A DNA stretch of 64,000 bases from Bos javanicus (taxonomy: Eukaryota > Chordata > Mammalia > Artiodactyla > Bovidae): assembly GCF_032452875.1 (NCBI RefSeq), contig NW_026893632.1:496001-560000 (forward strand). Direction: 5' to 3'. This document shows, one piece after another, positions 26,901 to 42,200 of this stretch. Both the position numbers and the translations under genes were made by a program. The notes beneath the pieces were generated by a model. That model was not told the origin of the DNA. It saw nothing but the letters and a program-made list of their open reading frames with translations, and made no database searches. How positions within the stretch are numbered: the stretch's first letter is position 1; every line of letters begins with the position of its first letter.

Positions 26901-29900
26901 TGATCACGTGACTGATCATGCACTGATCACGTGGCTATCATGCACTGATCACGTGGCTGATCATGCACTGATCACGCAGCTATCATGCACTGATCACGTG
27001 ACTGATCATGCACTGATCACGTGACTGATCATGCACTGATCACGTGGCTGATCATGCACTGATCACGTGACTGATCATGCACTGATCACGTGACTGATCA
27101 TGCACTGATCACGTGGCTATCATGCACTGATCACGTGGCTGATCATGCACTGATCACGTGACTGATCATGCACTGATCACGTGACTGATCATGCACTGAT
27201 CACGTGACTGATCATGCACTGATCACGTGGCTATCATGCACTGATCACGTGGCTGATCATGCACTGATCATGTAGCTACCATGTACTGATCACGTGACTG
27301 ATCATGCACTGATCACGTGACTGATCATGCACTGATCACGTGGCTATCATGCACTGATCACGTGGCTGATCATGCACTGATCACGTGACTGATCATGCAC
27401 TGATCACGTGGCTATCATGCACTGATCACGTGATTGATCATGCACTGATCACGTAATTGTCATGCACTGATCACGTGGCTATCATGCACTGATCACGTGG
27501 CTGATCATGCACTGATCACGTGACTGATCATGCACTGATCACGTGGCTGATCATGCACTGATCACGTGACTGATCATGCACTGATCACGTGACTGATCAT
27601 GCACTGATCACGTGGATATCATGCACTGATCACGTGGCTGATCATACACTGATCACGTGTCTGACATGCACTGATCACGTGGCTGATCATACACTGATCA
27701 CGTAACTGATCATGCACTGATCACGTGGCTATCATGCACTGATCACGTGGCTGAACATGCACTGTTCACGTGGCTGATCACACACCTCTCACGTGACTGA
27801 TCATGCACTGATCACGCAGCACTCATGCACTGATCACGTGGCTGATCATACACTGCTCACGTAACTGATCATGCACACATCACGTGGCTATCATGCACTG
27901 CTCACGTGGCTGATCATGCAATGATCACGTAGCTACCATATACTGGTCACGTGACTGATCATGCACAGATCACGTAAATGATCATGCACTGATCACGTGA
28001 CTGATCATGCACTGATCACGTGGCTATCATGCACTGCTCACGTGGCTGATCATGCAATGATCACGTAGCAACCATGTACTGGTCACGTGACTGATCATGC
28101 ACTGATCACGTAATTGATCATGCACTGATCACGTGGCTCATCATGCACTGATCACGTGGCTGATCACACACGATCACGTGACTGATCATGCACTGATCAC
28201 GTGGCTATCATGCACTGATCACGTGGCTATCATGCACTGATCACGTGGATATCATGCACTGATCACGTGGCTGATCACACACGATCACGTGACTGATCAT
28301 GCACTGATCACGTGGCTATCATGCACTGATCACGTGGCTGATCATGCACTGATCACGTGGCTGATCATGCACTGATCACGTGACTGATCATGCACTGATC
28401 ACGTGACTGATCATGCACTGATCACGTGGCTATCATGCACTGATCACGTGGCTGATCATGCAATGATCACGTAGCTACATGTACTGATCACGTGACTGAT
28501 CATGCACTGATCACGTGACTGATCATGCACTGATCACGTGGCTGATCATGCACTGATCACGTGACTGATCATGCACTGATCACGTGACTGATCATGCACT
28601 GATCACGTGGCTATCATGCACTGATCACGTGGCTGATCATGCACTGATCATGCAGCTATCATGCACTGATCACGTGACTGATCATGCACTGATCACGTGA
28701 CTGATCATGCACTGATCACGTGGCTGATCATGCACTGATCACGTGACTGATCATGCACTGATCACGTGGCTATCATGCACTGATCACGTTGCTGATCATG
28801 CACTGATCACGTAGCTACCATGTACTGATCACGTGAATGATCATGCACTGATCACGTGACTGATCATGCACTGATCACGTGGCTATCATGCACTGATCAC
28901 GTGACTGATCATGCACTGATCACGTCTAATCATGCACTGATCACATGACTGATCATGCACTGATCACGTGGATGATCATACACTGATCACGTGACTGATC
29001 ATGCACTGATCACGTGGCTGATCATGCACTGATCACGTGACTGATCATGCACTGATCACGTGGCTATCATGCACTGATCACGTGGCTGATCATGCACTGA
29101 TCACGTGACTGATCATGCACTGATCACGTGGCTGATCATGCACTGATCACGTAACTGATCATGCACTGATCACGTGGCTGATCATGCACTGATCACGTGG
29201 CTGATCATGCACTGATCACGTGACTGATCATGCACTGATCACGTGACTGATCATGCACTGATCACGTGGCTATCATGCACTGATCACGTGGCTGATCATG
29301 CACTGATCACGTGACTGATCATGCACTGATCACTGGCTATCATGCACTGATCACGTGGCTATCATGCACTGATCACGTGGCTGATCATGCACTGATCACG
29401 TGACTGATCATGCACTGATCACGTCTATATCATGCACTGATCACGTGACTGATCATGCACTGATCACGTGGATGATCATGCACTGATCACGTGACTGATC
29501 ATGCACTGATCACGTGGCTATCATGCACTGATCACGTGGCTGATCATGCACTGATCACGTAGCTACCATGTACTGGTCACGTGACTGATCATGCACTGAT
29601 CACGTAATTGATCATGCACTGATCACGTGGCTGATCATGCACTGATCACGTGGCTGATCATGCACTGATCACGTGACTGATCATGCACTGATCACGTGAC
29701 TGATCATGCACTGATCACGTGGCTATCATGCACTGATCACGTGGCTGATCATGCACTGATCACGCAGCTGATCATGCACTGATCACGTGACTGATCATGC
29801 ACTGATCACGTGGCTATCATGCACTGATCACGTGGCTGATCATGCACTGATCACGTGGCTATCATGCACTGATCACGTGACTGATCATGCACTGATCACG

Positions 29901-30218
29901 TGGCTATCATGCACTGATCACGTGGCTGATCATGCACTGATCACGTGGCTGATCATGCACTGATCACGTGACTGATCATGCACTGATCACGTGCTATCAT
30001 GCACTGATCACATGACTGATCATGCACTGATCACGTGGCTGATCATGCACTGATCACGTGGCTATCATGCACTGATCACGTGGCTGATCATGCACTGATA
30101 CCGTGACTGAGCATGGACTGATCACATGACTATCATGTAGTGATCACGTGACTTAATGGCGCTGATCATGTGACTGATCATGCGCTGATCATGTTTGCTA
30201 TCATACACTGATCATGTG
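17947..30218. repeat. 12.3-kb core-free satellite desert
   Basis: About 538 monomers and the longest interval without a core. The post-B6 signature is at about 18160. A further signature at 19651 has no core. At least seven markers recur at an offset of 3,126-3,127 bp, for example 19015/22141, 19568/22694, 19900/23026, 20787/23913, 21149/24275 and 21532/24658. From about 25.7 kb rarer variants accumulate (CACACACTG, GGATATC, ACCATATACTGG). The right end (27.4-30.2 kb) matches 42.0-44.7 kb at an offset of about 14,550 bp and closes with the A approach (ATACCGTGACTGAGCATGG). An orphan post-core flank lies near 27456. I see no gene or RNA signal. Confidence 0.94.
19000..24700. repeat. 3,126-bp tandem duplication (limits approximate)
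   Basis: Rare variants keep their order and spacing at an offset of 3,126-3,127 bp. They include CACGCAGCTACATG, GATCACACTGATC, GTAATTGATC, GTAC/GTAGCTA and a GTAGCTA preceded by CATGCA. The unit is about 137 monomers. Exact breakpoints cannot be fixed by eye because any monomer boundary looks alike. It carries no core. Confidence 0.8.
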
Positions 30219-30458
30219 CCTCTGGAGGCAATAAACAAAGAGCTGAGTAGGCACGAATCAAACAGTCAGCAGGCAATAATCATGGAACTCAGGTGTGAGG
30301 AATCATGCTGCTCAGCTGGCAATAATCAAGCAGCTGAGCAGGCAGGAATTACGCAGCACAGCTGGCAATTGTCAAGCAGATGACAGGCAGGAATCGTGCA
30401 GCTCAGCTGGCAATTGTCAAGCAGATGAGCAGACAGTAATCACGCAGCTCAGCAGGCC
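30219..30458 (+). repeat. Core copy A4 (long, 240 bp)
   Basis: A long core with CAGGTGTGAGG, GAATCGTG and lead-in GGCGCTG. Unlike A1-A3, its downstream flank lacks CACTTGGATATC. It instead has GTGTTGTATGCAC (about 30581) followed by CATGGCGCTATC (about 30736), the right-group type. Confidence 0.95.
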
Positions 30459-33400
30459 CTGATCACGTGACTGAGCATGCACTGTTCACGTGGCTGATCA
30501 TACACTGATCACGTGACTGATCATGCACTGATCACGTGGCTATCATGCACTGATCACGTGGCTGATCATGCACTGATCACGTGTTGTATGCACTGATCAC
30601 GTGGCTGATCATGCACTGATCACGTGGCTGATCATGCACTGATCACGTGACTGATCATGCACTGATCACGTGGCTATCATGCACTGATCACGTGGCTGAT
30701 CATGCACTGATCACGTGACTGATCATGCACTGATCATGGCGCTATCATGCACTGACTACATGACTCATGCACTGATCACGTGGCTGATCATGCACTGATC
30801 ACGTGACTGATCATGCACTGATCACGTGACTGATCATGCACTGATCACGTGGCTGATCATGCACTGATCACGTGGCTATCATGCACTGATCACGTGGCTG
30901 ATCATGCACTGATCACGTGGCTATCATGCACTGATCACGTGGCTGATCATACTGATCACGTGCCTGATCATGCACTGATCACGTGGCTGATCATGCACTG
31001 ATCACGTGACTGATCATGCACTGATCACGTGGCTGATCATGCACTGATCACGTGGCTGATCACACACTGTCACGTGACTGATCATGCACTGATCACGTGG
31101 CACTCATGCACTGATCACGTGGCTGATCATGCACTGATCACGTGACTGATCATGCACTGATCACGTGGCTATCATGCACTGATCACGTGGCTGATCATGC
31201 ACTGATCACGTAGCTATCATGCACTGGTCACGTGACTGATCATGCACTGATCACGTAACTGATCATGCACTGATCAGTGACTGATCATGCACTGATCACG
31301 TGACTGATCATGCACTGATCACGTGGCTATCATGCACTGATCACGTGGCTGATCATGCACTGATCACGTAATTGATCATGCACTGATCACGTGACTCATG
31401 CACTGATCACGTGGCTGATCATGCACTGATCACGTGACTGATCATGCACTGATCACGTGGCTATCATGCACTGATCACGTGGCTGATCATGCACTGATCA
31501 CGTGTCTGATCATGCACTGATCACGTGGCTGATCATGCACTGATCACGTGACTGATCATGCACTGATCACGTGGCTATCATGCACTGATCACGTGGCTGA
31601 TCATGCACTGATCACGTGGCTGATCATGCACTGTCACGTGACTGATCATGCACTGATCACGTGGCATCATGCACTGATCACGTGGCTGATCATACACTGA
31701 TCACGTAACTGATCATGCACTGATCACGTGGCTATCATGCACTGATCACGTGGCTGATCATGCACTGATCACGTGACTACCATGCACTGATCACGTGACT
31801 GATCATGCACTGATCACGTGACTGATCATGCACTGATCACGTGGCTGATCATGCACTGATCACGTGGCTATCATGCACTGATCACGTGGCTGATCATGCA
31901 CTGATCACGCAGCTATCATGCACTGATCACGTGACTGATCATGCACTGATCACGTGGCTGATCATGCACTGATCACGTGACTGATCATGCACTGATCACG
32001 TGACTGATCATGCACTGATCACGTGGCTATCATGCACTGATCACGTGGCTGATCATGCACTGATCACGTAGCTATCATGCACTGATCACGTGACTGATCA
32101 TGCACTGATCACGTAACTGATCATGCACTGATCACGTGGCTGATCATGCACTGATCACGTGACTGATCATGCACTGATCACGTGACTGATCATGCACTGA
32201 TCACGTGGCTATCATGCACTGATCACGTGGCTGATCATGCACTGATCACGTGGCTGATCATGCACTGATCACGTGACTGATCATGCACTGATCACGTGAC
32301 TGATCATGCACTGATCACGTGGCTATCATGCACTATCACGTGGCTGATCATGCAATGATCACGTAGCTACCATGTACTGTCACGTGACTGATCATGCACT
32401 GATCACGTGACTGATCATGCACTGATCACGTGGCTATCATGCACTGATCACGTGGCTGATCATGCACTGATCACGTGCCTGATCATGCACTGATCACGTG
32501 ACTGATCATGCACTGATCACGTGACTGATCATGCACTGATCACGTGGCTGATCATGCACTGATCACGTGGCTGATCATGCACTGATCACGTGGCTGATCA
32601 TGCACTGATCACGTGGCTATCATGCACTGATCACGTGGCTGATCATACTGATCACGTGACTGATCATGCACTGATCACGTGGCTGATCATGCACTGATCA
32701 CGTGACTGATCATGCACTGATCACGTGGCTGATCATGCACTGATCACGTGGCTGATCACACACTGTCACGTGACTGATCATGCACTGATCACGTGGCACT
32801 CATGCACTGATCACGTGGCTGATCATACACTGATCACGTAACTGATCATGCACTGATCACGTGGCTATCATGCACTGCTCACGTGGCTGATCATGCAATG
32901 ATCACGTAGCTACCATATACTGGTCACGTGACTGATCATGCACTGATCACGTGACTGATCATGCACTGATCACGTGACTGATCATGCACTGATCACGTGA
33001 CTGATCATGCACTGATCACGTGGCTATCATGCACTGATCACGTGGCTGATCATGCACTGATCACGTGTCTGACCATGCACTGATCACGTGGCTGATCATG
33101 CACTGATCACGTAACTGATCATGCACTGATCACGTGGCTATCATGCACTGATCACGTGGCTGATCATGCACTGATCACGTGGCTGATCATGCACTGTCAC
33201 GTGACTGATCATGCACTGATCACGTGGCACTCATGCACTGATCACGTGGCTGATCATACACTGATCACGTGACTGATCATGCACTGATCACGTGGCTATC
33301 ATGCACTGATCACGTGGCTGATCATGCAATGATCACGTAGCTACCATGCACTGATCACGTGACTGATCATGCACTGATCACGTAAATGATCATGCACTGA

Positions 33401-34044
33401 TCACGTGACTGATCATGCACTGATCACGTGACTGATCATGCACTGATCACGTGGCTATCATGCACTGATCACGTGGCTGATCATGCACTGATCACGTAGC
33501 TACCATGCACTGATCACGTGACTGATCATGCACTGATCACGTGGCTGATCATGCACTGATCACGTGACTGATCATGCACTGATCACGTGACTGATCATGC
33601 ACTGATCACGTGGCTATCATGCACTGATCACGTGGCTGATCATGCACTGATCACGCAGCTATCATGCACTGGTCACGTGACTGATCATGCACTGATCACG
33701 TAACTGATCATGCACTGATCACGTGGCTGATCATGCACTGATCACGTGACTGATCATGCACTGATCACGTGGCTATCATGCACTGATCACGTGGCTGATC
33801 ATGCACTGATCACGTGGCTGATCATGCACTGATCACGTGACTGATCATGCACTGATCACGTGACTGATCATGCACTGATCACGTGGCTGATCATGCATGA
33901 TCACGTGGCTATCATGCACTGATCACGTGACTGATCATGCACTGATCACGTGACTGATCATGCACTGATCACGTGGCTTATCATGCACTGATCATGTGAC
34001 TGATCATGCGCTGATCATGTTTGGTATCATACACTGATCATGTG
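30459..34044. repeat. Satellite tract between A4 and B7 (3,586 bp)
   Basis: First of three near-equal A-to-B tracts (3,586, 3,571 and 3,593 bp). Landmarks are CATGGCGCTATC near 30736, a CATACTG unit near 30948, a shortened GATCAGTGAC unit at 31272, GTAATTGATC near 31370, and GTGTCTGACC at 33065, 980 bp before the next core. The right end is a type B lead-in. Confidence 0.95.
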
Positions 34045-34280
34045 CCTCTGGAGGCAATAAACAAAGAGCTGAGTAGGCACGAATCAGTCAGCAGGCAATA
34101 ATCATGGAACTCAGCTGTGAGGAATCATGCTGCTCAGCTGGCAATAATCAAGCAGCTGAGCAGGCAGGAATTATGCAGCACAGCTGGCAATTGTCAAGCA
34201 GATGACAGGCAGGAATCGTGCAGCTCAGCTGGCAATTGTCAAGCAGATGAGCAGACAGTAATCACGCAGCTCAGCAGGCC
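34045..34280 (+). repeat. Core copy B7 (short, 236 bp)
   Basis: A short core with lead-in TTTGGTATC and ATTATGCAG (type B) but CAATAAAC and CTGTGAGGAATC (type A states). It is therefore a mild hybrid, unlike its positional equivalents B8 and B9. Confidence 0.95.
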
Positions 34281-35966
34281 CTGATCACGTGACTGAGCAT
34301 GCACTGTTCACGTGGCTGATCATACACTGATCACGTGACTGATCATGCACTGATCACGTGGCTATCATGCACTGATCACGTGGCTGATCATGCACTGATC
34401 ACGTAATTGCATGCACTGATCACGTGGCTGATCATGCACTGATCACGTGGCTGATCATGCACTGATCACGTGACTGATCATGCACTGATCACGTGGCTAT
34501 CATGCACTGATCACGTGGCTGATCATGCACTGATCACGGACTGATCATGCACTGATCATGGCGCTATCATGCACTGATACATGACTGATCATGCACTGAT
34601 CACGTGGCTGATCATGCACTGATCACGTGACTGATCATGCACTGATCACGTGACTGATCATGCACTGATCACGTGGCTGATCATGCACTGATCACGTGGC
34701 TGATCATGCACTGATCACGTGGCTGATCATGCACTGATCACGTGACTGATCATGCACTGATCACGTGGCTATCATGCACTGATCACGTGGCTGATCATAC
34801 TGATCACGTGACTGATCATGCACTGATCACGTGGCTATCATGCACTGATCACGTGGCTATCATGCACTGATCACGTGGCTGATCATGCACTGATCACGTG
34901 GCTATCATGCACTGATCACGTGACTGATCATGCACTGATCACGTGGCTGATCATGCACTGATCACGTGGCTGATCATGCACTGATCACGTGACTGATCAT
35001 GCACTGATCACGTGGCTATCATGCACTGATCACGTGGCTGATCATGCACTGATCACGTGGCTGATCATGCACTGATCACGTGGCTGATCATGCACTGATC
35101 ACGTGACTGATCATGCACTGATCACGTGGCTATCATGCACTGATCACGTGGCTGATCATGCACTGATCACGTGGCTGATCATGCACTGATCACGTGACTG
35201 ATCATGCACTGATCACGTGACTGATCATGCACTGATCACGTGACTGATCATGCACTGATCACGTGGCTATCATGCACTGATCACGTGGCTGATCATGCAC
35301 TGATCACGCAGCTATCATGCACTGATCACGTGACTGATCATGCACTGATCACGTAATTGATCATGCACTGATCACGTGGCTGATCATGCACTGATCACGT
35401 GACTGATCATGCACTGATCACGTGGCTATCATGCACTGATCACGTGGCTGATCATGCACTGATCACGTGCCTGATCATGCACTGATCACATGACTGATCA
35501 TGCACTGATCACGTGACTGATCATGCACTGATCACGTGGCTATCATGCACTATCACGTGGCTGATCATGCAATGATCACGTAGCTACCATGTACTGGTCA
35601 CGTGACTGATCATGCACTGATCACGTGACTGATCATGCACTGATCACGTGGCTATCATGCACTGATCACGTGGCTGATCATGCACTGATCACGTGCTGAT
35701 CATGCACTGATCACGTGACTGATCATGCACTGATCACGTGCTATCATGCACTGATCACGTGGCTGATCATGCACTGATCACGTGGCTGATCATGCACTGA
35801 TCACGTGGCTGATCATGCACTGATCACGTGGCTGATCATGCACTGATACCGTGACTGAGCATGGACTGATCACATGACTATCATGTAGTGATCACGTGAC
35901 TTAATGGCACTGATCATGTGACTGATCATGCGCTGATCATGTTTGCTATCATACACTGATCATGTG
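34281..35966. repeat. Satellite tract between B7 and A5 (1,686 bp)
   Basis: First of three near-identical B-to-A tracts (1,686, 1,684 and 1,688 bp). Landmarks are GTAATTGCATGC shortly after the core, CATGGCGCTATC near 34558, a CATACTG unit near 34797, GTGCCTGATC with CACATGAC near 35470-35490, CAATGATCACGTAGCTACC near 35570 and the A approach with GGCACTG. Confidence 0.95.
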
Positions 35967-36206
35967 CCTCTGGAGGCAATAAACAAAGAGCTGAGTAGGC
36001 ACGAATCAAACAGTCAGCAGGCAATAATCATGGAACTCAGCTGTGAGGAATCATGCTGCTCAGCTGGCAATAATCAAGCAGCTGAGCAGGCAGGAATTAC
36101 GCAGCACAGCTGGCAATTGTCAAGCAGATGACAGGCAGGAATCGTGCAGCTCAGCTGGCAATTGTCAAGCAGATGAGCAGACAGTAATCACGCAGCTCAG
36201 CAGGCC
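35967..36206 (+). repeat. Core copy A5 (long, 240 bp)
   Basis: A long core with CAGCTGTGAGG and GAATCGTG. Its lead-in reads GACTTAATGGCACTG, a CpG-to-CA state shared only with A8, A10 and A11. These are the cores in the second A position of the higher-order repeat. Confidence 0.95.
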
Positions 36207-39041
36207 CTGATCACGTGACTGAGCATGCACTGTTCACGTGGCTGATCATACACTGATCACGTGACTGATCATGCACTGATCACGTGGCTATCATGCACTG
36301 ATCACGTGATGATCATGCACTGATCACGTAATTGTCATGCACTGATCACGTGGCTGATCATGCACTGATCACGTGGCTGATCATGCACTGATCACGTGAC
36401 TGATCATGCACTGATCACGTGGCTGATCATGCACTGATCACGTGGCTGATCATGCACTGATCACGTGACTGATCATGCACTGATCACGTGGCTATCATGC
36501 ACTGATCACGTGGCTGATCATGCACTGATCACGTGTCTGACATGCACTGATCACGTGGCTGATCATGCACTGATCACGTAACTGATCATGCACTGATCAC
36601 GTGGCTATCATGCACTGATCACGTGGCTGATCATGCACTGATCACGTGGCTGATCATGCACTGTCACGTGACTGATCATGCACTGATCATGCAGCATCAT
36701 GCACTGATCACGTGGCTGATCATACACTGATCACGTGACTGATCATGCACTGATCACGTGGCTATCATGCACTGATCACGTGGCTGATCATGCAATGATC
36801 ACGTAGCTACCATATACTGGTCACGTGACTGATCATGCACTGATCACGTAACTGATCATGCACTGATCACGTGACTGATCATGCACTGATCACGTGGCTA
36901 TCATGCACTGATCACGTGGCTGATCATGCACTGATCACGTAGCAACCATGTACTGATCACGTGACTGATCATGCACTGATCACGTAATTGATCATGCACT
37001 GATCACGTGACTGATCATGCACTGATCACGTGGCTGATCACACACGATCACGTGACTGATCATGCACTGATCACGTGGCTATCATGCACTGATCACGTGG
37101 CTATCATGCACTGATCACGTGGATATCATGCACTGATCACGTGGCTGATCATGCACTATCACGTGACTGATCATGCACTGATCACGTGGCTATCATGCAC
37201 TGATCACGTGGCTGATCATGCACTGATCACGTGGCTGATCATGCACTGATCACGTGACTGATCATGCACTGATCACGTGACTGATCATGCACTGATCACG
37301 TGGCTATCATGCACTGATCACGTGGCTGATCATGCACTGATCACGTAGCTACATGCACTGATCACGTGACTGATCATGCACTGATCACGTGACTGATCAT
37401 GCACTGATCACGTGGCTGATCATGCACTGATCACGTGACTGATCATGCACTGATCACGTGACTGATCATGCACTGATCACGTGGCTATCATGCACTGATC
37501 ACGTGGCTGATCATGCACTGATCATGCAGCTATCATGCACTGATCACGTGACTGATCATGCACTGATCACAAAACTGATCATGCACTGATCACGTGGCTG
37601 ATCATGCACTGATCACGTGACTGATCATGCACTGATCACGTGGCTATCATGCACTGATCACGTTGCTGATCATGCACTGATCACGTAGCTACCATGCACT
37701 GTCACGTGAATGATCATGCACTGATCACGTGACTGATCATGCACTGATCACGTGGCTATCATGCACTGATCACGTGACTGATCATGCACTGATCACGTCT
37801 GATCATGCACTGATCACGTGACTGATCATGCACTGATCACGTGGCATGCACTGATCACGTGACTGATCATGCACTGATCACGTGGCTATCATGCACTGAT
37901 CACGTGGCTGATCATGCACTGATCACGGGACTGATCATGCACTGATCACGTGGCTGATCATGCACTGATCACGTAATTGATCATGCACTGATCACGTGGC
38001 TGATCATGCACTGATCACGTGGCTGATCATGCACTGATCACGTGACTGATCATGCACTGATCACGTGACTGATCATGCACTGATCACGTGGCTATCATGC
38101 ACTGATCACGTGGCTGATCATGCACTGATCACGTGACTGATCATGCACTGATCACTGGCTATCATGCACTGATCACGTGGCTATCATGCACTGATCACGT
38201 GGCTGATCATGCACTGATCACGTGACTGATCATGCACTGATCACGTCTATATCATGCACTGATCACGTGACTGATCATGCACTGATCACGTGGATGATCA
38301 TGCACTGATCACGTGACTGATCATGCACTGATCACGTGGCTATCATGCACTGATCACGTGGCTGATCATGCACTGATCACGTAGCTACCATGTACTGATC
38401 ACGTGACTGATCATGCACTGATCACGTAATTGATCATGCACTGATCACGTGGCTGATCATGCACTGATCACGTGGCTGATCATGCACTGATCACGTGACT
38501 GATCATGCACTGATCACGTGACTGATCATGCACTGATCACGTGGCTATCATGCACTGATCACGTGGCTGATCATGCACTGATCACGCAGCTGATCATGCA
38601 CTGATCACGTGACTGATCATGCACTGATCACGTGGCTATCATGCACTGATCACGTGGCTGATCATGCACTGATCACGTGGCTATCATGCACTGATCACGT
38701 GACTGATCATGCACTGATCACGTGGCTATCATGCACTGATCACGTGGCTGATCATGCACTGATCACGTGGCTGATCATGCACTGATCACGTGACTGATCA
38801 TGCACTGATCACGTGGCTATCATGCACTGATCACGTGACTGATCATGCACTGATCACGTGACTGATCATGCACTGATCACGTGGCTATCATGCACTGATC
38901 ACGTGGCTGATCATGCACTGATACCGTGACTGAGCATGGACTGATCACATGACTATCATGTAGTGATCACGTGACTTAATGGCGCTGATCATGTGACTGA
39001 TCATGCGCTGATCATGTTTGCTATCATACACTGATCATGTG
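36207..39041. repeat. Satellite tract between A5 and A6 (2,835 bp)
   Basis: Landmarks are a damaged GTGATGATCATG, then GTAATTGTCATG at 36328, GTGTCTGACATG near 36535, ACCATATACTGG near 36810, CACAAAACTGATC near 37568 (a private change and one of the few A-rich spots), GTCTATATCATG near 38245, and the A approach. The distance from ACGTCTATAT to the next core is 799 bp. Confidence 0.95.
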
Positions 39042-39281
39042 CCTCTGGAGGCAATAAACAAAGAGCTGAGTAGGCACGAATCAAACAGTCAGCAGGCAAT
39101 AATCATGGAACTCAGCTGTGAGGAATCATGCTGCTCAGCTGGCAATAATCAAGCAGCTGAGCAGGCAGGAATTACGCAGCACAGCTGGCAATTGTCAAGC
39201 AGATGACAGGCAGGAATCGTGCAGCTCAGCTGGCAATTGTCAAGCAGATGAGCAGACAGTAATCACGCAGCTCAGCAGGCC
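39042..39281 (+). repeat. Core copy A6 (long, 240 bp)
   Basis: A long core with CAGCTGTGAGG, GAATCGTG and lead-in GGCGCTG, so it is in the first-A state. The following interval has no B core, unlike the intervals after A4, A7 and A9. Confidence 0.95.
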
Positions 39282-42200
39282 CTGATCACGTGACTGAGCA
39301 TGCACTGTTCACGTGGCTGATCATACACTGATCACGTGACTGATCATGCACTGATCACGTGGCTATCATGCACTGATCACGTGGCTGATCATGCACTGAT
39401 CACGTAATTGTCATGCACTGATCACGTGGCTGATCATGCACTGATCACGTGGCTGATCATGCACTGATCACGTGACTGATCATGCACTGATCACGTGGCT
39501 ATCATGCACTGATCACGTGGCTGATCATGCACTGATCACGGGACTGATCATGCACTGATCACGGGCTATCATGCACTGATACATGACTGATCATGCACTG
39601 ATCACGTGGCTGATCATGCACTGATCACGTGACTGATCATGCACTGATCACGTGACTGATCATGCACTGATCACGTGGCTGATCATGCACTGATCACGTG
39701 GCTATCATGCACTGATCACGTGGCTGATCATGCACTGATCACGTGGCTATCATGCACTGATCACGTGGCTGATCATACTGATCACGTGACTGATCATGCA
39801 CTGATCACGTGGCTGATCATGCACTGATCACGTGACTGATCATGCACTGATCACGTGGCTGATCATGCACTGATCACGTGGCTGATCACACTGATCACGT
39901 GACTGATCATGCACTGATCACGTGGCATCATGCACTGATCACGTGGCTGATCATGCACTGATCACGTGACTGATCATGCACTGATCACGTGGCTATCATG
40001 CACTGATCACGTGGCTGATCATGCACTGATCACGTAGCTATCATGCACTGATCACGTGACTGATCATGCACTGATCACGTAACTGATCATGCACTGATCA
40101 GTGACTGATCATGCACTGATCACGTGACTGATCATGCACTGATCACGTGGCTATCATGCACTGATCACGTGGCTGATCATGCACTGATCACGTGACTGAT
40201 CATGCACTGATCACGTGACTCATGCACTGATCACGTGGCTGATCATGCACTGATCACGTGACTGATCATGCACTGATCACGTGGATATCATGCACTGATC
40301 ACGTGGCTGATCATGCACTGATCACGTGACTGATCATGCACTGATCACGTGGCTGATCATGCACTGATCACGTGACTGATCATGCACTGATCACGTGGCT
40401 ATCATGCACTGATCACGTGGCTGATCATGCACTGATCACGTGGCTGATCACACACTGTCACGTGACTGATCATGCACTGATCACGTGGCACTCATGCACT
40501 GATCACGTGGCTGATCATACACTGATCACGTAACTGATCATGCACTGATCACGTGGCTATCATGCACTGATCACGTGGCTGATCATGCAATGATCACGTG
40601 GCTACCATATACTGGTCACGTGACTGATCATGCACAGATCACGTAAATGATCATGCACTGATCACGTGACTGATCATGCACTGATCACGTGACTGATCAT
40701 GCACTGATCACGTGGCTATCATGCACTGATCACGTGGCTGATCATGCACTGATCACGTAGCATCCATGCACTGGTCACGTGACTGATCATGCACTGATCA
40801 CGTAATTGATCATGCACTGATCACGTGACTGATCATGCACTGATCACGTGGCTGATCACACTGATCACGTGACTGATCATGCACTGATCACGTGGATATC
40901 ATGCACTGATCACGTGGCTGATCATGCACTGATCACGTGTCTGATCATGCACTGATCACGTGGCTGATCATACACTGATCACGTAACTGATCATGCACTG
41001 ATCACGTGGCTATCATGCACTGATCACGTGGCTGATCATGCACTGATCACGTGGCTGATCACACACTGTCACGTGACTGATCATGCACTGATCACGTGGC
41101 ACTCATGCACTGATCACGTGGCTGATCATACACTGATCACGTAACTGATCATGCACTGATCACGTGGCTATCATGCACTGCTCACGTGGCTGATCATGCA
41201 ATGATCACGTAGCTACCATGCACTGGTCACGTGACTGATCATGCACTGATCACGTAAATGATCATGCACTGATCACGTGACTGATCATGCACTGATCACG
41301 TGACTGATCATGCACTGATCACGTGGCTATCATGCACTGATCACGTGGCTGATCATGCAATGATCACGTAGCTACCATGTACTGATCACGTGACTGATCA
41401 TGCACTGATCACGTGACTGATCATGCACTGATCACGTGACTGATCATGCACTGATCACGTGACTGATCATGCACTGATCACGTGGCTATCATGCACTGAT
41501 CACGTGGCTGATCATGCACTGATCACGCAGCTATCATGCACTGATCACGTGACTGATCATGCACTGATCACGTGACTGATCATGCACTGATCACGTGGCT
41601 GATCATGCACTGATCACGTGACTGATCATGCACTGATCACGTGACTGATCATGCACTGATCACGTGGCTATCATGCACTGATCACGTGGCTGATCATGCA
41701 CTGATCACGTGACTGATCATGCACTGATCACGTGACTGATCATGCACTGATCACGTGACTGATCATGCACTGATCACGTGGCTATCATGCACTGATCACG
41801 TGGCTGATCATGCACTGATCATGTAGCTATCATGCACTGATCACGTGACTGATCATGCACTGATCACGTGACTGATCATGCACTGATCACGTGGCTATCA
41901 TGCACTGATCACGTGGCTGATCATGCACTGATCACGTGACTGATCATGCACTGATCACGTGGCTATCATGCACTGATCACGTGATTGATCATGCACTGAT
42001 CACGTGATTGTCATGCACTGATCACGTGGCTATCATGCACTGATCACGTGGCTGATCATGCACTGATCACGTGACTGATCATGCACTGATCACGTGGCTG
42101 ATCATGCACTGATCACGTGGCTGATCATGCACTGATCACGTGACTGATCATGCACTGATCACGTGGATATCATGCACTGATCACGTGGCTGATCATACAC

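Larger units (their letters stand above)
30219..39041. repeat. 8.8-kb higher-order repeat, copy 1
   Basis: The 8,823-bp interval from the start of A4 to the start of A6 contains cores A4, B7 and A5. Core-to-core steps are 3,826, 1,922 and 3,075 bp. The same order and spacing recur from 44771 and, in altered form, from 53630. Confidence 0.88.

Noticed and set aside
37560..37585. A-rich CACAAAACTG as a possible regulatory or insertion scar
   Set aside because: It is one altered monomer of normal length in an otherwise regular run and does not recur, so a local mutation is enough to explain it.
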